Of a stretch of DNA of 64,000 bases, positions 11,056 to 23,348 are shown one piece after another; positions within the stretch are counted from its first letter, which is position 1; the number at the start of each line of letters is the position of its first letter. Source of the stretch: Arcuatula senhousia (taxonomy: Eukaryota; Mollusca; Bivalvia; Mytilida; Mytilidae). The notes beneath the pieces are model-generated. The model was not told where the DNA came from and did no database searches. It worked only from the letters and a program-made list of their open reading frames with translations. Position numbers and translations under genes: made by a program. The stretch lies in assembly GCA_963971305.1 (NCBI GenBank), contig OZ020314.1, positions 1,302,001 through 1,366,000 on the forward strand, in the 5' to 3' direction.

Positions 11056-11735
11056 TTGTCTTTACTCTTAAATACTGTTTTTGGGTGACTGTCTAAATTG
11101 ATTCAGATTGTCTGTGCCTGGTCTTTTAAAAAAATATTATATGTTATCCATTTTACTTCACTATATGGGTTGCCTTTACCAACTTGAAGGCAATTATAAG
11201 TTACGATTCTATAACTGCTCCATCATTTTTGTCATGTTTTTACGTACTTTTTGACCTGCATGATGATTTCAATCTTAAAATTCAGATTCCTTTTAAGGTT
11301 TTTGATTGTGTTGATTAAAAGTACATTGTAATGACATATCTCTGAATTAAAAAAAAATAGAGATTATTAATATGCTCATTTAATAAACTCATTGTACCAT
11401 GGACAACAAAACATTGATGGTATGAAATGTGAGTACAAAAGTATAAAAACACATAGGGTACTTACAAAAAAAACACACAAACAATAGACACGGAATGTAC
11501 ATTTCGTTATTCCGTCCGTTCGTCCATCCGTCAGTTCGGATTTCAGTCCCAAATCCCAATATTTCCAAATTGCCACTTACTGACAAATGCCACATCAATC
11601 ATATTGGTATGGTAGGTGCATCTAGTGATGATACGAACATTGCATGCTTCGGATGCTGGATGTGACCTATATTTTCTGCATGAATGATCATGTACAGAAA
11701 AATGGTTAAAGTCTATTCCCTCTAACTGGCCTATA
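11056..11735. other. No gene recognised
   Basis: A CCGTCCGTTCGTCCATCCGT tract lies at about 11513; such tracts are typical of the 5' parts of the tandem-core elements found further on. Confidence 0.4.
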
Positions 11736-11858
11736 GAATGAAAACTATAGTAGATAAAGAATTTTTTTTTTACTTGCTTAAATGTTCAGTTCATTTAGCT
11801 CTACAAAATATAGGGTTGACATCAAGGCCAGGTGAGCGATTAAGGCTCCTGGGAGCCT
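11736..11858 (+). mobile_element. 3' fragment of the GCTCACCTGG element family
   Basis: Contains CTATAGAATGAAAACTATAG, GCTTAAATGTTCAG and the terminal GGCTCCTGGGAGCCTCTTGT hairpin, as at 20396 and 23172. Confidence 0.8.
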
Positions 11859-11969
11859 CTTGTTGTACAATAAGTTCTATTCTTTTCACTATTTGGTGTT
11901 TTTGGAACCTCATTCATGGGTAGATGGTCAGTTCTACTCTATATTTTTATCTTTTGTTTTCATTTATAG

Positions 11970-12049
11970 TGCTATGTTTGTCACCATTTTTGTGTTGGCC
12001 GTAAGTGCAGTGTTTGTGTATTGGAGACTGAGAAATAAGTCACAAAATA
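11970..12049 (+). CDS. Hydrophobic (membrane or signal) exon, probable first coding exon
   Basis: A pyrimidine-rich tract and TTTATAG precede the exon and GTAAGT follows it. In the open frame it reads from an ATG at 11974: a hydrophobic run of about 15 residues (MFVTIFVLAVSAVFV), then YWRLRNKSQN, a basic stop-transfer-like tail. It ends in phase 1, and its last base A plus AA of the Ig exon makes a lysine codon, so it joins in frame to 24653. It could be a signal peptide or signal anchor encoded by the first coding exon, or an internal transmembrane exon whose upstream partner (ending in phase 2) lies outside the recognisable sequence. The 12.6-kb intron to the next exon is almost entirely repeats. 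Linking it to the Ig-HEPN gene is an inference from phase and strand only. Confidence 0.5.
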
Positions 12050-12440
12050 GTAAGTTGTTTATTTTTAAGTCACATAGAGCATGCATATATGTAGTTAAAT
12101 AGTTTTAGCAGCATGTTGTCTGTAAGAAAACAAGATGTAAAATAGGTGTATGTGACACGTAACCAAGTCACACAGTGCAAAAGTACTTGTATCCATCTAA
12201 CACGCATGGATAGATGTGCATTGGCAACGTAAACATAACACTGAAAAACACATATTACACAGTCACCATATTTCAGGATAAACCTATATTTAACACAAAA
12301 AAATGCCCTATATAAAAGTATTTTTACATAATAAAAAAATCAAGAATATGCATGTACATGCATACAAAAATACTTATGAATTTCATAAAACAATACAGTA
12401 GACAAATGGAAGATGTAGAGAAATTTAAAGTTTTTTCCTT

Positions 12441-15308
12441 TTTAGCTCAACTGGACCAAAGGTCCATGTGAGCTTTTGCCATCACTTGGCGTCCATCGTC
12501 GTCTTCATCTTGTCTGTCGTCGTCCGTCGTCGTCTGTTAACAATTTTTGTCTCGCCTGCGACTTTAGTCGCTGAAGGCGAGACATAGGTATTACTTTCCG
12601 GCGGCGGCGGCGGCGGCGGCGACGGCGTAAATTTTTTTGTAAGACTTATGTGGAAAATGAATTACAAGAAAAGTATAATAGCTAGGCATCTGATATTTGG
12701 TATACAGACAGTTCAGGTTATGGTCTACGCAACTGGCACCATGCCGTTTGACCCTGACCCAAATTTCATGGTTCAGTGACTCTGTGAACTTAGATGTTTT
12801 TTCGGGCCAAAAAACCCCTTTGTAAGGCTTTTGTGGAAAATGATTTACAAGAAAAGTATAATAGCTAGGCATCTGATAATTGGTATACAGACAGTTCAGG
12901 TTATGGTCTACGCAACTGGCACCATGCCGTTTGACCCTGACCCAAATTTCATGGTTCAGTGACTCTGTGAACTTAGATGTTTTTTTGGGCCAAAAAACCC
13001 CTTGTAAGACTTTTGTGGAAAATGAATTACAAGAAAAGTATAATAGCTAGGCATCTGATATTTGGTATACAGACAGTTCAGGTTATGGTCTACGCAACTG
13101 GCACCATGCCGTTTGACCCTGACCCAAATTTCATGGTTCAGTGACTCTGCGAACTTAGATGTTTTTTCAGGCCAAAAAAACCCTTTGTAAGACTTTTGTG
13201 GAAAATGAATTACAAGAAAAGTATAATAGCTAGGCATCTGATATTTGGTATACGGACAGTTGGGGTTATGGTCTATACAACTGGCACCATGTCATTTGAC
13301 CTTGACCCCAATTTCATGGTTCATTGACTCTGTTAACTTTGATGTTTTTTCAGGCTAAAAAACCCCTTTGTAAGACTTTAGTGGAAAATGAATAAAGTGA
13401 AAAGTATAATAGCTAGGCATTTGATATCTGGTATACAGACACTTTGGGTTATGGTCTATGCAACTGGTGCCATGCGATTTGACCTTGACTCCATTTTTAT
13501 GGTTCAGTGACTCTGTGGACTTGGATGATCTTGGGGGCCAAAAAATCTCTATGTAGGACTTTTGTGGAAAATGAATTAAGTGAAAAGTATAATAGCTAGG
13601 CATCTGATATCTGGTATACAGACACCTGGAGTTATGGTCTATGTAACTGACAGTATGTCCTGTGACCTTGACACAATTTCCATGGTTCAGTGACTCTGTG
13701 GACTTAGATGATTTTTTGGACAATTAAAATTTTTGTCGAAAATAATTTAGTTAAAAGTATAATAGCTAGGCATCTGATATTTGACATACAGACATTTGGG
13801 GTTTCCGTCTAAACAACTGACACCATGTGGTGTGACCCTGACCCCATTTTCACGGTTCAATGACTTAGTGAATGTTGGTTTTTTTTCATAGTTTCTCAAT
13901 ACATATGGTATCTAGAGCAAACTTCAGACATTTTTGTGATGAATAGGAATTCTGTCATCTGTCTGTCACATGACCTTGACCTTAACTTTTCTGAAGGCCC
14001 AGCTAGACCTTCAATGAGTTCTGTGATGGTGCCGACAGGCGAGACACACTTTAGTGTCAACTCTTGTTCAAAAATCTTCTCCTCTGAAACTACTGAACAG
14101 AATTCAACGAAACATGGTATGGTTGATCCTAAGGGTGTCCTGCACTAAAGTTGTGTTTCGATTTTTGATTCATCAAAAGACATGGCGGCCGTTACTAAAA
14201 ATAGACCAGGGGGTCAGACTACAGTTTTTGGCTTGTTATTCAAAAAGTAAAAGAGATAGATGAAATCTGATGCCACTCTACTGCTTCAGGATCAAAAGTT
14301 TTTCAAAAGTCTTCAATTGGTCGAAATTGTCAGATGACTCCTTATAGGGGTTACAGCCCCTTAAAGGTGAAAAATAGCATTTTTTCATGTTTTTGGCTTA
14401 TAAAATGAAAATTATTGCAGATAGAGAAAAGCTGTTGCTTGCTTAAATGATCAGCTCATTTAGCTCTACAAAAGTCTCTATAGGGTCGAAGGTCTCAGAT
14501 GACCCCTTATAGGGGTTACTGCCCCTAAACGGCGAAAAATAGTGTTTTTGGCCTATAAAATGAAAATTATTGCAGATAGAGAAAAGTTGTTGCTTGCTTA
14601 AATGTTCAGCTCATTTAGCTCTACAAAAGTCTCCATAGATTCGAAGTTGTCAGATGACCCCTTATAGGGGTTACAGCTCCTTAAAGGCGAAAAATAGTGT
14701 TATAGGCCTATAGAATAAAAACTATAGCAGATATAGAAAAGCTGTTGCTTGCTTAAATGTTCAGCTCATTTAGCTCTACAAAAGTCTCCATAGGGTCGAA
14801 GTTGTCAGATGACCCCTTATAGGGGTTACTGCCCCTTAACGGCGAAAAATAGTGTTTTTGGCCTATAAAATGAAAACTATTGCAGATAGAGAAAAGCTGT
14901 TGCTTGCTTACATGTTCAGCTCATTTAGCTCTACAAAAGTCTCCATAGGGTCCAAGTTGTCAGATTACCACTTATAGAGGTTACAGCCCCTTAAAGCCAA
15001 AAAAAAGTTTTTTTTGGCCAATAGAATGAAAATTATTGCAGATAGAGAAAAGCTGTTGCTTGCTTAAATGTTCAGCTCATTTAAGCTCTACAAAAGTCTC
15101 CATAGGGTCCAAGTTGCCAGATGACCCCTTATAGGGGTTACAGCCCCTTAAAGGCAAAAAAAAGTGTTTTTGGCCTATATAATGAAAATTAATGCAGATA
15201 GAGAAAAGCTGTTGCTTGCTTAAATGTTTAGCTTATTCAGCTCTACAAAGTTTTTCATAGGGTTGACATCAAGACCATGTGAGCAATTCAGGCTCCTGGG
15301 CTCTTGTT
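12441..15308 (+). mobile_element. GCTCACCTGG tandem-core element, interrupted
   Basis: Begins TTTAGCTCAACTGGACC and its near-complement, then CGTCGTC runs and GTCTGTTAACAATTTTT at 12548. After an insertion (12549-14067) it resumes TTCAAAAATCTTCTCCTCTG and continues with about six ~157-bp core units (CAGATGACCCCTTATAGGGG, GAATGAAAACTATTGCAGAT). It ends at the GGCTCCTGGG(CTC) hairpin. The layout (hairpin ends, tandem core, no protein) resembles bivalve pearl-type or non-autonomous Helitron-like elements; family by inference. Confidence 0.75.
12549..14067 (+). mobile_element. GTCTCGCCTGC tandem-core element, nested
   Basis: Begins with a hairpin, GTCTCGCCTGCGA and its complement, then a CGG tract (12598-12626) and seven ~185-bp units. 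The units share TAATAGCTAGGCATCTGATA, GGTATACAGACA and GGTTCAGTGACTCTGTGAAC, and become more divergent to the right. It ends GACAGGCGAGACACACTTTA. It splits the surrounding GCTCACCTGG element after AACAATTTTT. Confidence 0.8.
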
Positions 15309-15339
15309 ATAGATGGGTAGGTTAACCAAACATTGTACT

Positions 15340-16165
15340 CATTTTGCCTTTTCACTCACCATGTGAGCGATTGCCACCACTTGGCGTCTGTCTTGATTTA
15401 CTTTTCTTCAAACTTTTCCCCCTCTGAAATGGCTGCAAACCATATTTGGTCTGGTGGTACTTTATGGTAGTCCCCACAGAACTGATGTGGGGATTTTTGA
15501 TTGATTAAAAAATTTTGGCATCATGGCTAAAAAAAGAACATAGGGGTAAATTGTAGTTTTTGTCTCGCCTGCCACGAATGTGGCAAAAGCAAGACTTTGA
15601 GTTGGTAATTCTGGCAACAGCGACGGCGTCTACCGAAATTGTTAAAGTTTTTGCTTAAGTCGGTTTTAGGTGACAAGTTATGGTACATTATTGATATTTG
15701 GTATGCAGGTGCATTAGCATTAGTACAGAACAGTTTTAAAAGCATTTTATTTGTATGCACCTGCATTCACGGTCTACTGACTTTGCAATTTCATACTGAT
15801 TTTGCCGAGGTTAACCTTTTTTCTGTGTAACATGAAGCAGTTATGGTACACTATTTATATTTACATGTAGTTTGTAGTTGCATTAGCATCAGTGCAGATC
15901 AATTTTTAAGGGTATTTCGTCTGTATGCTAATGCAGTCACGATCTACTGACTTTGAGAATGTATACGCATTTGGCTAAATGTTAATATTTTTTATTAGCT
16001 TGTTTTACATGTAATTGTGAACAAGTAATGGTACACCATTGATATTTGGTATGCAGTTACATTTGCATCAACAGAGGTCAATTTCTTGAGTGATTGCCAG
16101 TACTGCAGTCACTTATTTTTTTTCAAATTCATTTCATACTGTCAGTCAGAGATACAACTTGAACA
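15340..16165 (+). mobile_element. Fragments of both tandem-core families
   Basis: 15346-15560 resembles the 5' part of the GCTCACCTGG family (ACTCACCATGTGAGCGATTG). At 15562 GTCTCGCCTGC starts the other family, with three ~185-bp units that differ from those elsewhere (TTATGGTACA, TGATATTTGGTATGCAG, GCATTAGCATCA). No clear 3' end. Confidence 0.65.
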
Positions 16166-16524
16166 AGTAAACGTATTTTAACTTCTATAGGTAAACTTTT
16201 AAGAGTTAAAATTAATTGCCTCCCTTTTTTGACTTTCACTAATTTACTTGTACAAGTAAAATGATAGAAAATCACTCTTTTCTTAATTATTTTTTCTAGC
16301 CAAGAAATTTACTTTCATTCATGATTTTTTACATGGCTAATAGTATCAGCAACCTTTACCAGACTGAGATAATCTGTTATCCTCAGTTAATTGAGAAATA
16401 ATCAAATTTATTGTCCCAAGGGGGCAATTTTCAAAGGTCATGCGCACAATGAAGATAGCCATGTGCATCAGAAGTTTTAAATGGACAATAGCCATGATAG
16501 CAGACATGTAAAAATTTCAAGAAA

Positions 16525-18590
16525 ATGGGGTGCTTTTTTTAACGTTATTTCAATTGCACATTTTTACATTATTATGAGCGCATAGGTGACTTCAGAATTT
16601 CTTTGCCAGTATTACCCAAAAGCTTGATTGGTGCAATATTTAGAAACAACAAATATATCAACCAATGGAAATCATTTCTGTATTTTCTCCTACGCTTTAT
16701 GTTGGGTTCAAAAACTTACCGGTGACCGGGATTTGCTAATGCGCAATTGTAACCTACACGCTGGACATATGAATTAGGGAAAATCTTTTACTTCATTAAA
16801 AGTTACCTTATTATAATTTGAGTTTATATTACAAATGGCAGATTATAATCTTTTCTTTTACGCCAAGGGGAGCTGATCAAAGAGAGGTACCCCTTCTTGA
16901 AAAGGTCAAAAAAATTTGGAGGGTTGTTTGAGGAAATATGGTATTTCACAAAGATGTTTTAAGGTTCATGGTTACACTTCGAATAAAATGGTAGATTTTT
17001 GGCCTATTTTTTTAGTCTATGTCCAACTTAAACGACACATAGAAACACAAAATAAAGTGTAGCAGCGTCTAAAAATCGCCGATCATTTTCTCTTATAGTT
17101 TACAAGATTACTTTTGTTGTTTTCTCTATTCATTTTCTTTTCGTTCAAATTGTACCATAAATAAAGCATGAATTACCCCTAAATAACCTTCCGTAAGACC
17201 AATTCTGAGTAGATTTAATAACACCGATAATGAAATTACCTTGCACGTGGAGGCCAAATGACAGGGCATTGTTGATATTTGGCTATATTTGGGTGAACTG
17301 AAAAACGCAAAGAAAATGCCCCGGCAAAGTGGATCAAGTGTACACGTACAAAATATTAAAAGTTTATGCAAAAAAAATTTATCTAGACGCTGCCACGCCT
17401 TATTAAGCAATTGAATGTGTAGTTTAGGCTCCACATAGACTGAAAAAAGATGTAAAATATCAGTCATTTTTTCCGAAGTGTAAAGATGAACCTTAACTTG
17501 CCGTAAAAATTGTTGCCGATTTGTTGGAAGATGTATATGTACTCAAAAGAACAGGCATAGTTTGAATTCTGCTTTTGAGTGTTTACTTCAAAACACTGGT
17601 TTGAATAAAATAAAAAAATTCATTTTTCGCAATTTGAGAAATGGCATATTTTGAAACAGACTATAACCTAGTAAAATCACCCAAAATCCGACCAATTTTG
17701 GCATTTATAATTACTTCTCTATCTAAACCAGACCTTGGTTACAGATTGTGATACTTTACAGCATGATTAATATTTTTGCTTGCATTCTTTGTGTTACACC
17801 CATTTTTCGTAAAAATGACAATTTTCACGAACCAAAATTTCAGTCATGTTCTTACTTCAAATCCCCTTTTAAATTTTTAAAAGTGTTTAAATGTTTAGTA
17901 TTTGTATATGCAAAATAAAACAAAAAACAGTTCCGACATTTATTGAAGCAATAATGATTTATCAAATATTCTTAGTGTCCATCCGATTTTCTCCTCATTT
18001 TCATTAATGTAGAAAAAAGAAACAGACTATAGTCTGTTTTTTTGTGTCTAAATTTAGATCGAGTGTCATAATACTTGTTTTTAAATAGAACTTTCACTTT
18101 CAAAACGATTAAAGTTTCAAACCAAAGGGTGCATTGTAAAAAATCATTTTTCGTCTAGGTTACAATAGCGTATTGATTTACAATGCATTTTCCATAGGGG
18201 GGTACCCAGGTTTTCGATTTTTAAAAAAAATATATCTTACCCGAATTTTAATTTCTTTGGCACAGAACCTTTGTGTTGACATGCATATGTTTATTTTTAG
18301 CCAATAAAAAAATAGGGTTTGTGCAGCGTTTATGGGCGTATTTTTTGGTCAAAAAAGGGGGGTGCTTTTTTAACGGTATTTCAAGTGCACATTTTTACAT
18401 TATTATGAGCGCATATAGGTGACTTCAGAATTTCTTTGCCAGTATTACCCAAAAGCTTGATTGGTGCTATATTTAGAAACAACAAATATATCAACCAATG
18501 GAAATCATTTTTGTATTTTCTCCTACGCTTTTAGTTGGGTTCAAAAACTTACCGGTGACCGGGATTTGCTAATGTGCAATTGTAACCAAC
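16525..18590. repeat. Pair of ~230-bp direct repeats about 1.6 kb apart
   Basis: 16525-16755 and 18357-18588 share more than 95 percent by eye (from GGGTGCTTTTTT to TGCAATTGTAACC, through AGCTTGATTGGTGC and CTTACCGGTGACCGGGATTT). The 1.6 kb between them has no RT or integrase. It could be a small LTR-type non-autonomous element or a plain duplication. Confidence 0.75.
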
Positions 18591-18722
18591 CGACTGTGTC
18601 CAGCTGAGATGGCTATAGATATCAAAATTCTAGCGAAATAAAAATTATTGGCACTGGCTCAAGATCTACCTGCCCTGAAATTTTGAAGAAGATTCAACAA
18701 CCAATGTAGGAGTAATTTCCCT

Positions 18723-20414
18723 TTTTAGCTCACCTGGACCGAAGGTCCATGTGAGCTATTGCCATCACTTGGCGTCCGTCGTCGTCTGTCGGCGTCTGTC
18801 GTCGTCTGTCGTCGTCTGTTAACAATTTTCAAAAATCTTCTCCTCTGAAACTACTGAACAGAATTTAATGAAACTTGGTATGAATGATCCTTAGGGTGTC
18901 CTGCACCAAACTTGTGTTTCGATTTTTGATCCAACAAAAAACATGGCCACCGTTACTAAAAATAGACCAGGGGGGTCAGACTACTGTTTTTGGCTTGTAA
19001 ATCAAAAAGTATAAGAAATAGATGAAATCTGATGCCACCCTACTGCTTCAGCATCAAAAGTTCTACGAAAGTCTCCATTTGGTCGAAGTTGTCAGATGAT
19101 CCCTTATAGGGGTTACAGCCCTTTAAAGGCGAAAAATAGTGGTTTTTCATGATTTTGGCTTATAGAATGAAAACTATTGCAGACAGAGAAAAGCTGTTGC
19201 TTGCTTAAATGTTCAACTCATTTAGCTCTACAAAAATCTCCATAGGGTCAAAGTTGTCAGATGACCCCTTATAGGGGTTACAGCCCCTTAAAGGCGAAAA
19301 ATAGTGGTTTTGGCCTATAGAATGAAAACTATTGCAGATAGAGAAAAGCTGTTGCTTGCTTAAATGTTCAACTCATTTAGTTCTACAAAAATCTCCATAG
19401 GGTCAAAGTTGTCAGATGACCCCTTATAGGGGTTACAGCCCCTTAAAGGCAAAAAATAGTGTTTTTGGCCTATAGAATGAAAACTATTGCAGATAGAGAA
19501 AAGCTGTTGCTTGCTTAAATGTTCAGCTCAATTAGCTCTACAAAAGTCTTCATAGGGTCGAAGTTGTCAGATGACCCCTTATAGGGGTTACAGCCCTTTA
19601 AAGGCGAAAAATAGTGTTTTTGGCCTATAGAATGAAAACTATTGCAGATAGGGAAAAGCTGTTGCTTGCTTAAATGTTCAGCTCATTAAGCTCTACAAAA
19701 GACTTCATAGGGTCGAAGTTGTCAGATGACCCCTTATAGGGGTTACAGCCCCTTAAAGGCGAAAAATAGTGTTTTTGGCCTATAGAATGAAACTATTGCA
19801 GATAGAGAAAAGCTGCTGCTTGCTTAAATGTTCAGCTCATTAAGCTCTACAAAAGTCTTCATAGGGTCGAAGTTGTCAGATAACCCCTTAAAGGTAAAAA
19901 TAGTTTTTTTGGCCTATAGAATGAAAACTATTGTAGATAGAGAAAAGCTGTTGCTTGCCTTAATGTTCAGCTCAATATTTATTTACATATTTTTTTTTTT
20001 TATTGTCCAATCAAGGGCCCCTAAGGGCAGCATGAGCAACAAATAAACAGATAAGCTCTAGGGTCGAAATTGTCAGATGACCCCTTATAGGGGTTACTGC
20101 CCCTAAATTTACGTGTTTTCATGTTTTTGGCTTACATAATGAAAACTATAGCAGATAAAGAAAAGTGGTTGCTTGCTTAAATGTTCAGTTCATTAAGCTC
20201 TTAACAAAAGTCTCCATAGAGTCAAAGTGTTCAGATGGCCCTTAATATAAATAACACACACATTTTGCACTTTTTTGGCCTACAGAATGAAAACTATCGC
20301 TGAAAGAGAAAAGCTGTTGCTTGCTTAAATGTTCAGCTTATTTAGCTCTTCAAAGTTCTTTATAGGGTTGACATCAAGACCAGGTGAGCGATTCAGGCTC
20401 CTAGGAGCCTCTTG
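18723..20414 (+). mobile_element. GCTCACCTGG tandem-core element, copy 2
   Basis: Complete from TTTAGCTCACCTGGACCGAA to GGCTCCTAGGAGCCTCTTGT. About eight ~157-bp core units. A G-to-A rich patch near 19980-20045 is an insertion-like interruption. Directly followed head to tail by copy 3. Confidence 0.85.
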
Positions 20415-23193
20415 TTTAGCTCACCTGGACCGAAGGTCCAGGTGAGCTATTACCATCACTTGGCGTCCGTCGTCCTCTGTTGTTGTCGTCGTCTGTTAAC
20501 AATTTTTCAAAAATCTTCTCCTCTGAAACTACCAAACAGAATTTTATGAAACTTGGTATGAATGATCCTTAGGGTGTCCTGCACCAAACTTGTGTTTTGA
20601 TTTTTGATCCGTTAAAAAACATGGCCGCCGTTACTAAAAATAGACTAGGGGGGTCAGACTACTGTTTTTGGCTTATAAATCAAAAAGTATAAGAGATAGA
20701 TGAAATCTGAGGCCACGCTACTAATTCAGCATCAAAAGCTCTACAAAAGTCTCCATTTGGTCAAAGTTGTCAGATGACCCCTTATAGGGGTTACAGCCCC
20801 TTGAAGGTGAAAAATAGCATTTTTTCATGTTTTTGGCCTACAGAATGAAAACTATTGCAGATAGAGATTAGCTGTTGCTTGCTTAAATGTTCAGCTCATT
20901 TAACTCTACAAAAGTCTCTATAGGGTCGAAGTTGTCAGATGACCCCTTGTAGGGGTTACAGCCCCGTTAAGGCCTTAAAGGTGAAAACAGTCTTCGCGCT
21001 ATACATTTTGGTCCACAGGCCCGACAACTTATTTTTGAAAAATTTTGTATAGACAACATTGGCTTGTTGTTGCCATTTCTACAGGCCCTCAAGCATTTTC
21101 ACTAGCCATGGCTTGTGGCTTGTGGCCAATTTCGAAGACTGTGAAAAATAGCCATTTTTCATGTTTTTAGCCTACAGAATGAAAACTATTGCAGATAGAG
21201 ATTAGCTGTTGCTTGCTTAAATGTTAAGCTCATTTAGCTCTACAAAAGTCTCCATAGGGTCGAAGTTGTCAGATGACCCCTTATAGGGGTTATGGCCCCT
21301 GAAAAATAGTGTTTTTTCATGTTTTTGTCCTACAGAATGAAAACTATTGCACATAGAGATTAGCTGTTGCTTACTTAAATGTTCAGCTCATTTAGCTCTA
21401 CAAAATTCTCCATAAGGTCGAAGTTGTCCGATGACCCCTTGTAGGGGTTACCGCCTCTGAAAAATAGTGATTTTTCATGTTTTAGTCCTACAGAATGAAA
21501 ACTATTGCAGATAGAGATTAGCTGTTGCTTGCTTAAATGTTAAGCTCATTTAGCTCTACAAAATTCTCCATAAGGTCGAAGTTGTCCGATGACCCCTTGT
21601 AGGGGTTACCGCCTCTGAAAAATAGTGATTTTTCATGTTTTAGTCCTACAGAATGAAAACTATTGCAGATAGAGATTAGGTGTTGCTTGCTTAAATGTTC
21701 AGCTTATTTAGCTCTACAAAATTTTCCATAGGGTCGAAGTTGTCAGATGACCTCTTATAGGGGTTACGGCCCCTGAAAAATAGCGATTTTTCATGTTTTT
21801 GGCCTACAGAATGAAAACTATTGCAGATAGAGATTAGCTGTTGCTTGCTTAAATGTTCAGCTCATTTAGCTTTACAAAATTCTCCATAGGGTCGAAGTTG
21901 TCAGATGACCCCTTATAGGGATTACGGCCTCTGAAAAATAGTGATTTTTCATGTTTTTGTCCTACAAAATGAAAACTATTGCAGATAGAGATTAGCTGTT
22001 GCTTGCTTAAATGTTCAGCTCATTTAGCTCTACAAAATTCTCCATAGGGTCGAAGTTGTCAGATGACCCCTTATAGGGGTTACGGCCCCTGAAAAATAGC
22101 GATTTTTCATGTTTTTGGCCTACAGAATGAAAACTATTGCAGATAGAAGATTAGCTGTTGCTTGCTTAAATGTTCAGGTCATTTAGCTCTACGAAAGTCT
22201 CCATAGGGTCGAAGTTGTCAGATGACCCCTTATAGGGGTTATGGCCCCTGACAAATAGCGTTTTTTCATGTTTTTGGCCTACAGAATGAAAACTGTTGCA
22301 CATAGAGATTAGCTGTTGCTTGCTTAAATGTTCAGCTCATTTAGCTCTACAAAATTCTCCATAGGGTCGAAGTTGTCAGATGACCCCTTATAGGGGTTAA
22401 GGCCCCTGAAAAATAGCGATTTTTCATGTTTTTGGCCTACCGAATGAAAACTATTTCAGATAGAGATTAGCTGTTGCTTGCTTAAATGTTCAGCTCATTT
22501 AGCTCTACAAAATTCTCAATAGGGTCGAAGTTGTCAGGTGACCCCTTATAGGGGTTACGGCCTCTGAAAATAGCTATTTTTCATGTTTTTGGCCTACAGA
22601 ATGAAAACTATTGCAGATAGAGATAAGCTGTTGCTTGCTTAATTGTTCAGCTCATTTAGCTCTACAAAAGTCTCCATAGGGTCGAAGTTGTCAGATGACT
22701 CCTTATAGGGGTTATGGCCCCTTATAGGTGAAAAATGGTGTTTTTGGCCTATAGAATGAAAACTATTGCAGGTAGAGAAAAGCTGTTGCTTGCTTAAATG
22801 TTCAGCTCATTTAGCTCTACAAAATTCTCAATAGGGTCGAAGTTGTCAGGTGACCCCTTATAGGGGTTACGGCCTCTGAAAATAGCTATTTTTCATGTTT
22901 TTGGCCTACAGAATGAAAACTATTGCAGATAGAGATAAGCTGTTGCTTGTTTAATTGTTCAGCTCATTTAGCTCTACAAAAGTCTCCATAGGGTCGAAGT
23001 TGTCAGATGACTCCTTATAGGGGTTATGGCCCCTTATAGGTGAAAAATGGTGTTTTTGGCCTATAGAATGAAAACTATTGCAGGTAGAGAAAAGCTGTTG
23101 CTTGCTTAAATGTTCAGCTCATTTAGCTCTACAAAAGTATAGGGTCAACATCAAGACCAGGTGAGCGATTCAGGCTCCTGGGAGCCTCTTGTT
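20415..23193 (+). mobile_element. GCTCACCTGG tandem-core element, copy 3 (expanded core)
   Basis: The 5' hairpin at 20419-20447 is perfect: stem GCTCACCTGGACC, loop GAA. It has about fifteen core units, including two almost identical blocks of about 310 bp (22500-22790 and 22810-23100), and the 3' GGCTCCTGGGAGCCTCTTGT hairpin. A foreign patch of about 170 bp sits at 20960-21130. Confidence 0.85.
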
Positions 23194-23348
23194 TATTTTT
23201 CTTATTAAGCTCAATATCTTAAAAACTATATGAGATATTTGAAAAAATAAAATTGCATATTGTTAAGCAAACCAAGATCTACAAAACATGTAACAGAGAA
23301 TTATTTTCCCCTCTGTTATTGTTTAGAAATTAGGGGCAAATTAATTTT

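Noticed and set aside
12591..13723. Three minus-strand ORFs with MPSYYTFLVIHFPQKSYK
   Set aside because: Reading of the tandem core of a transposable element; broken at each unit difference.
17126..17467. 113-codon minus ORF between the 230-bp repeats
   Set aside because: No conserved motif, no second copy, no splice context.
16525..18590. Full LTR retrotransposon
   Set aside because: No gag, protease, RT or integrase between the repeats, and no primer-binding site recognised.
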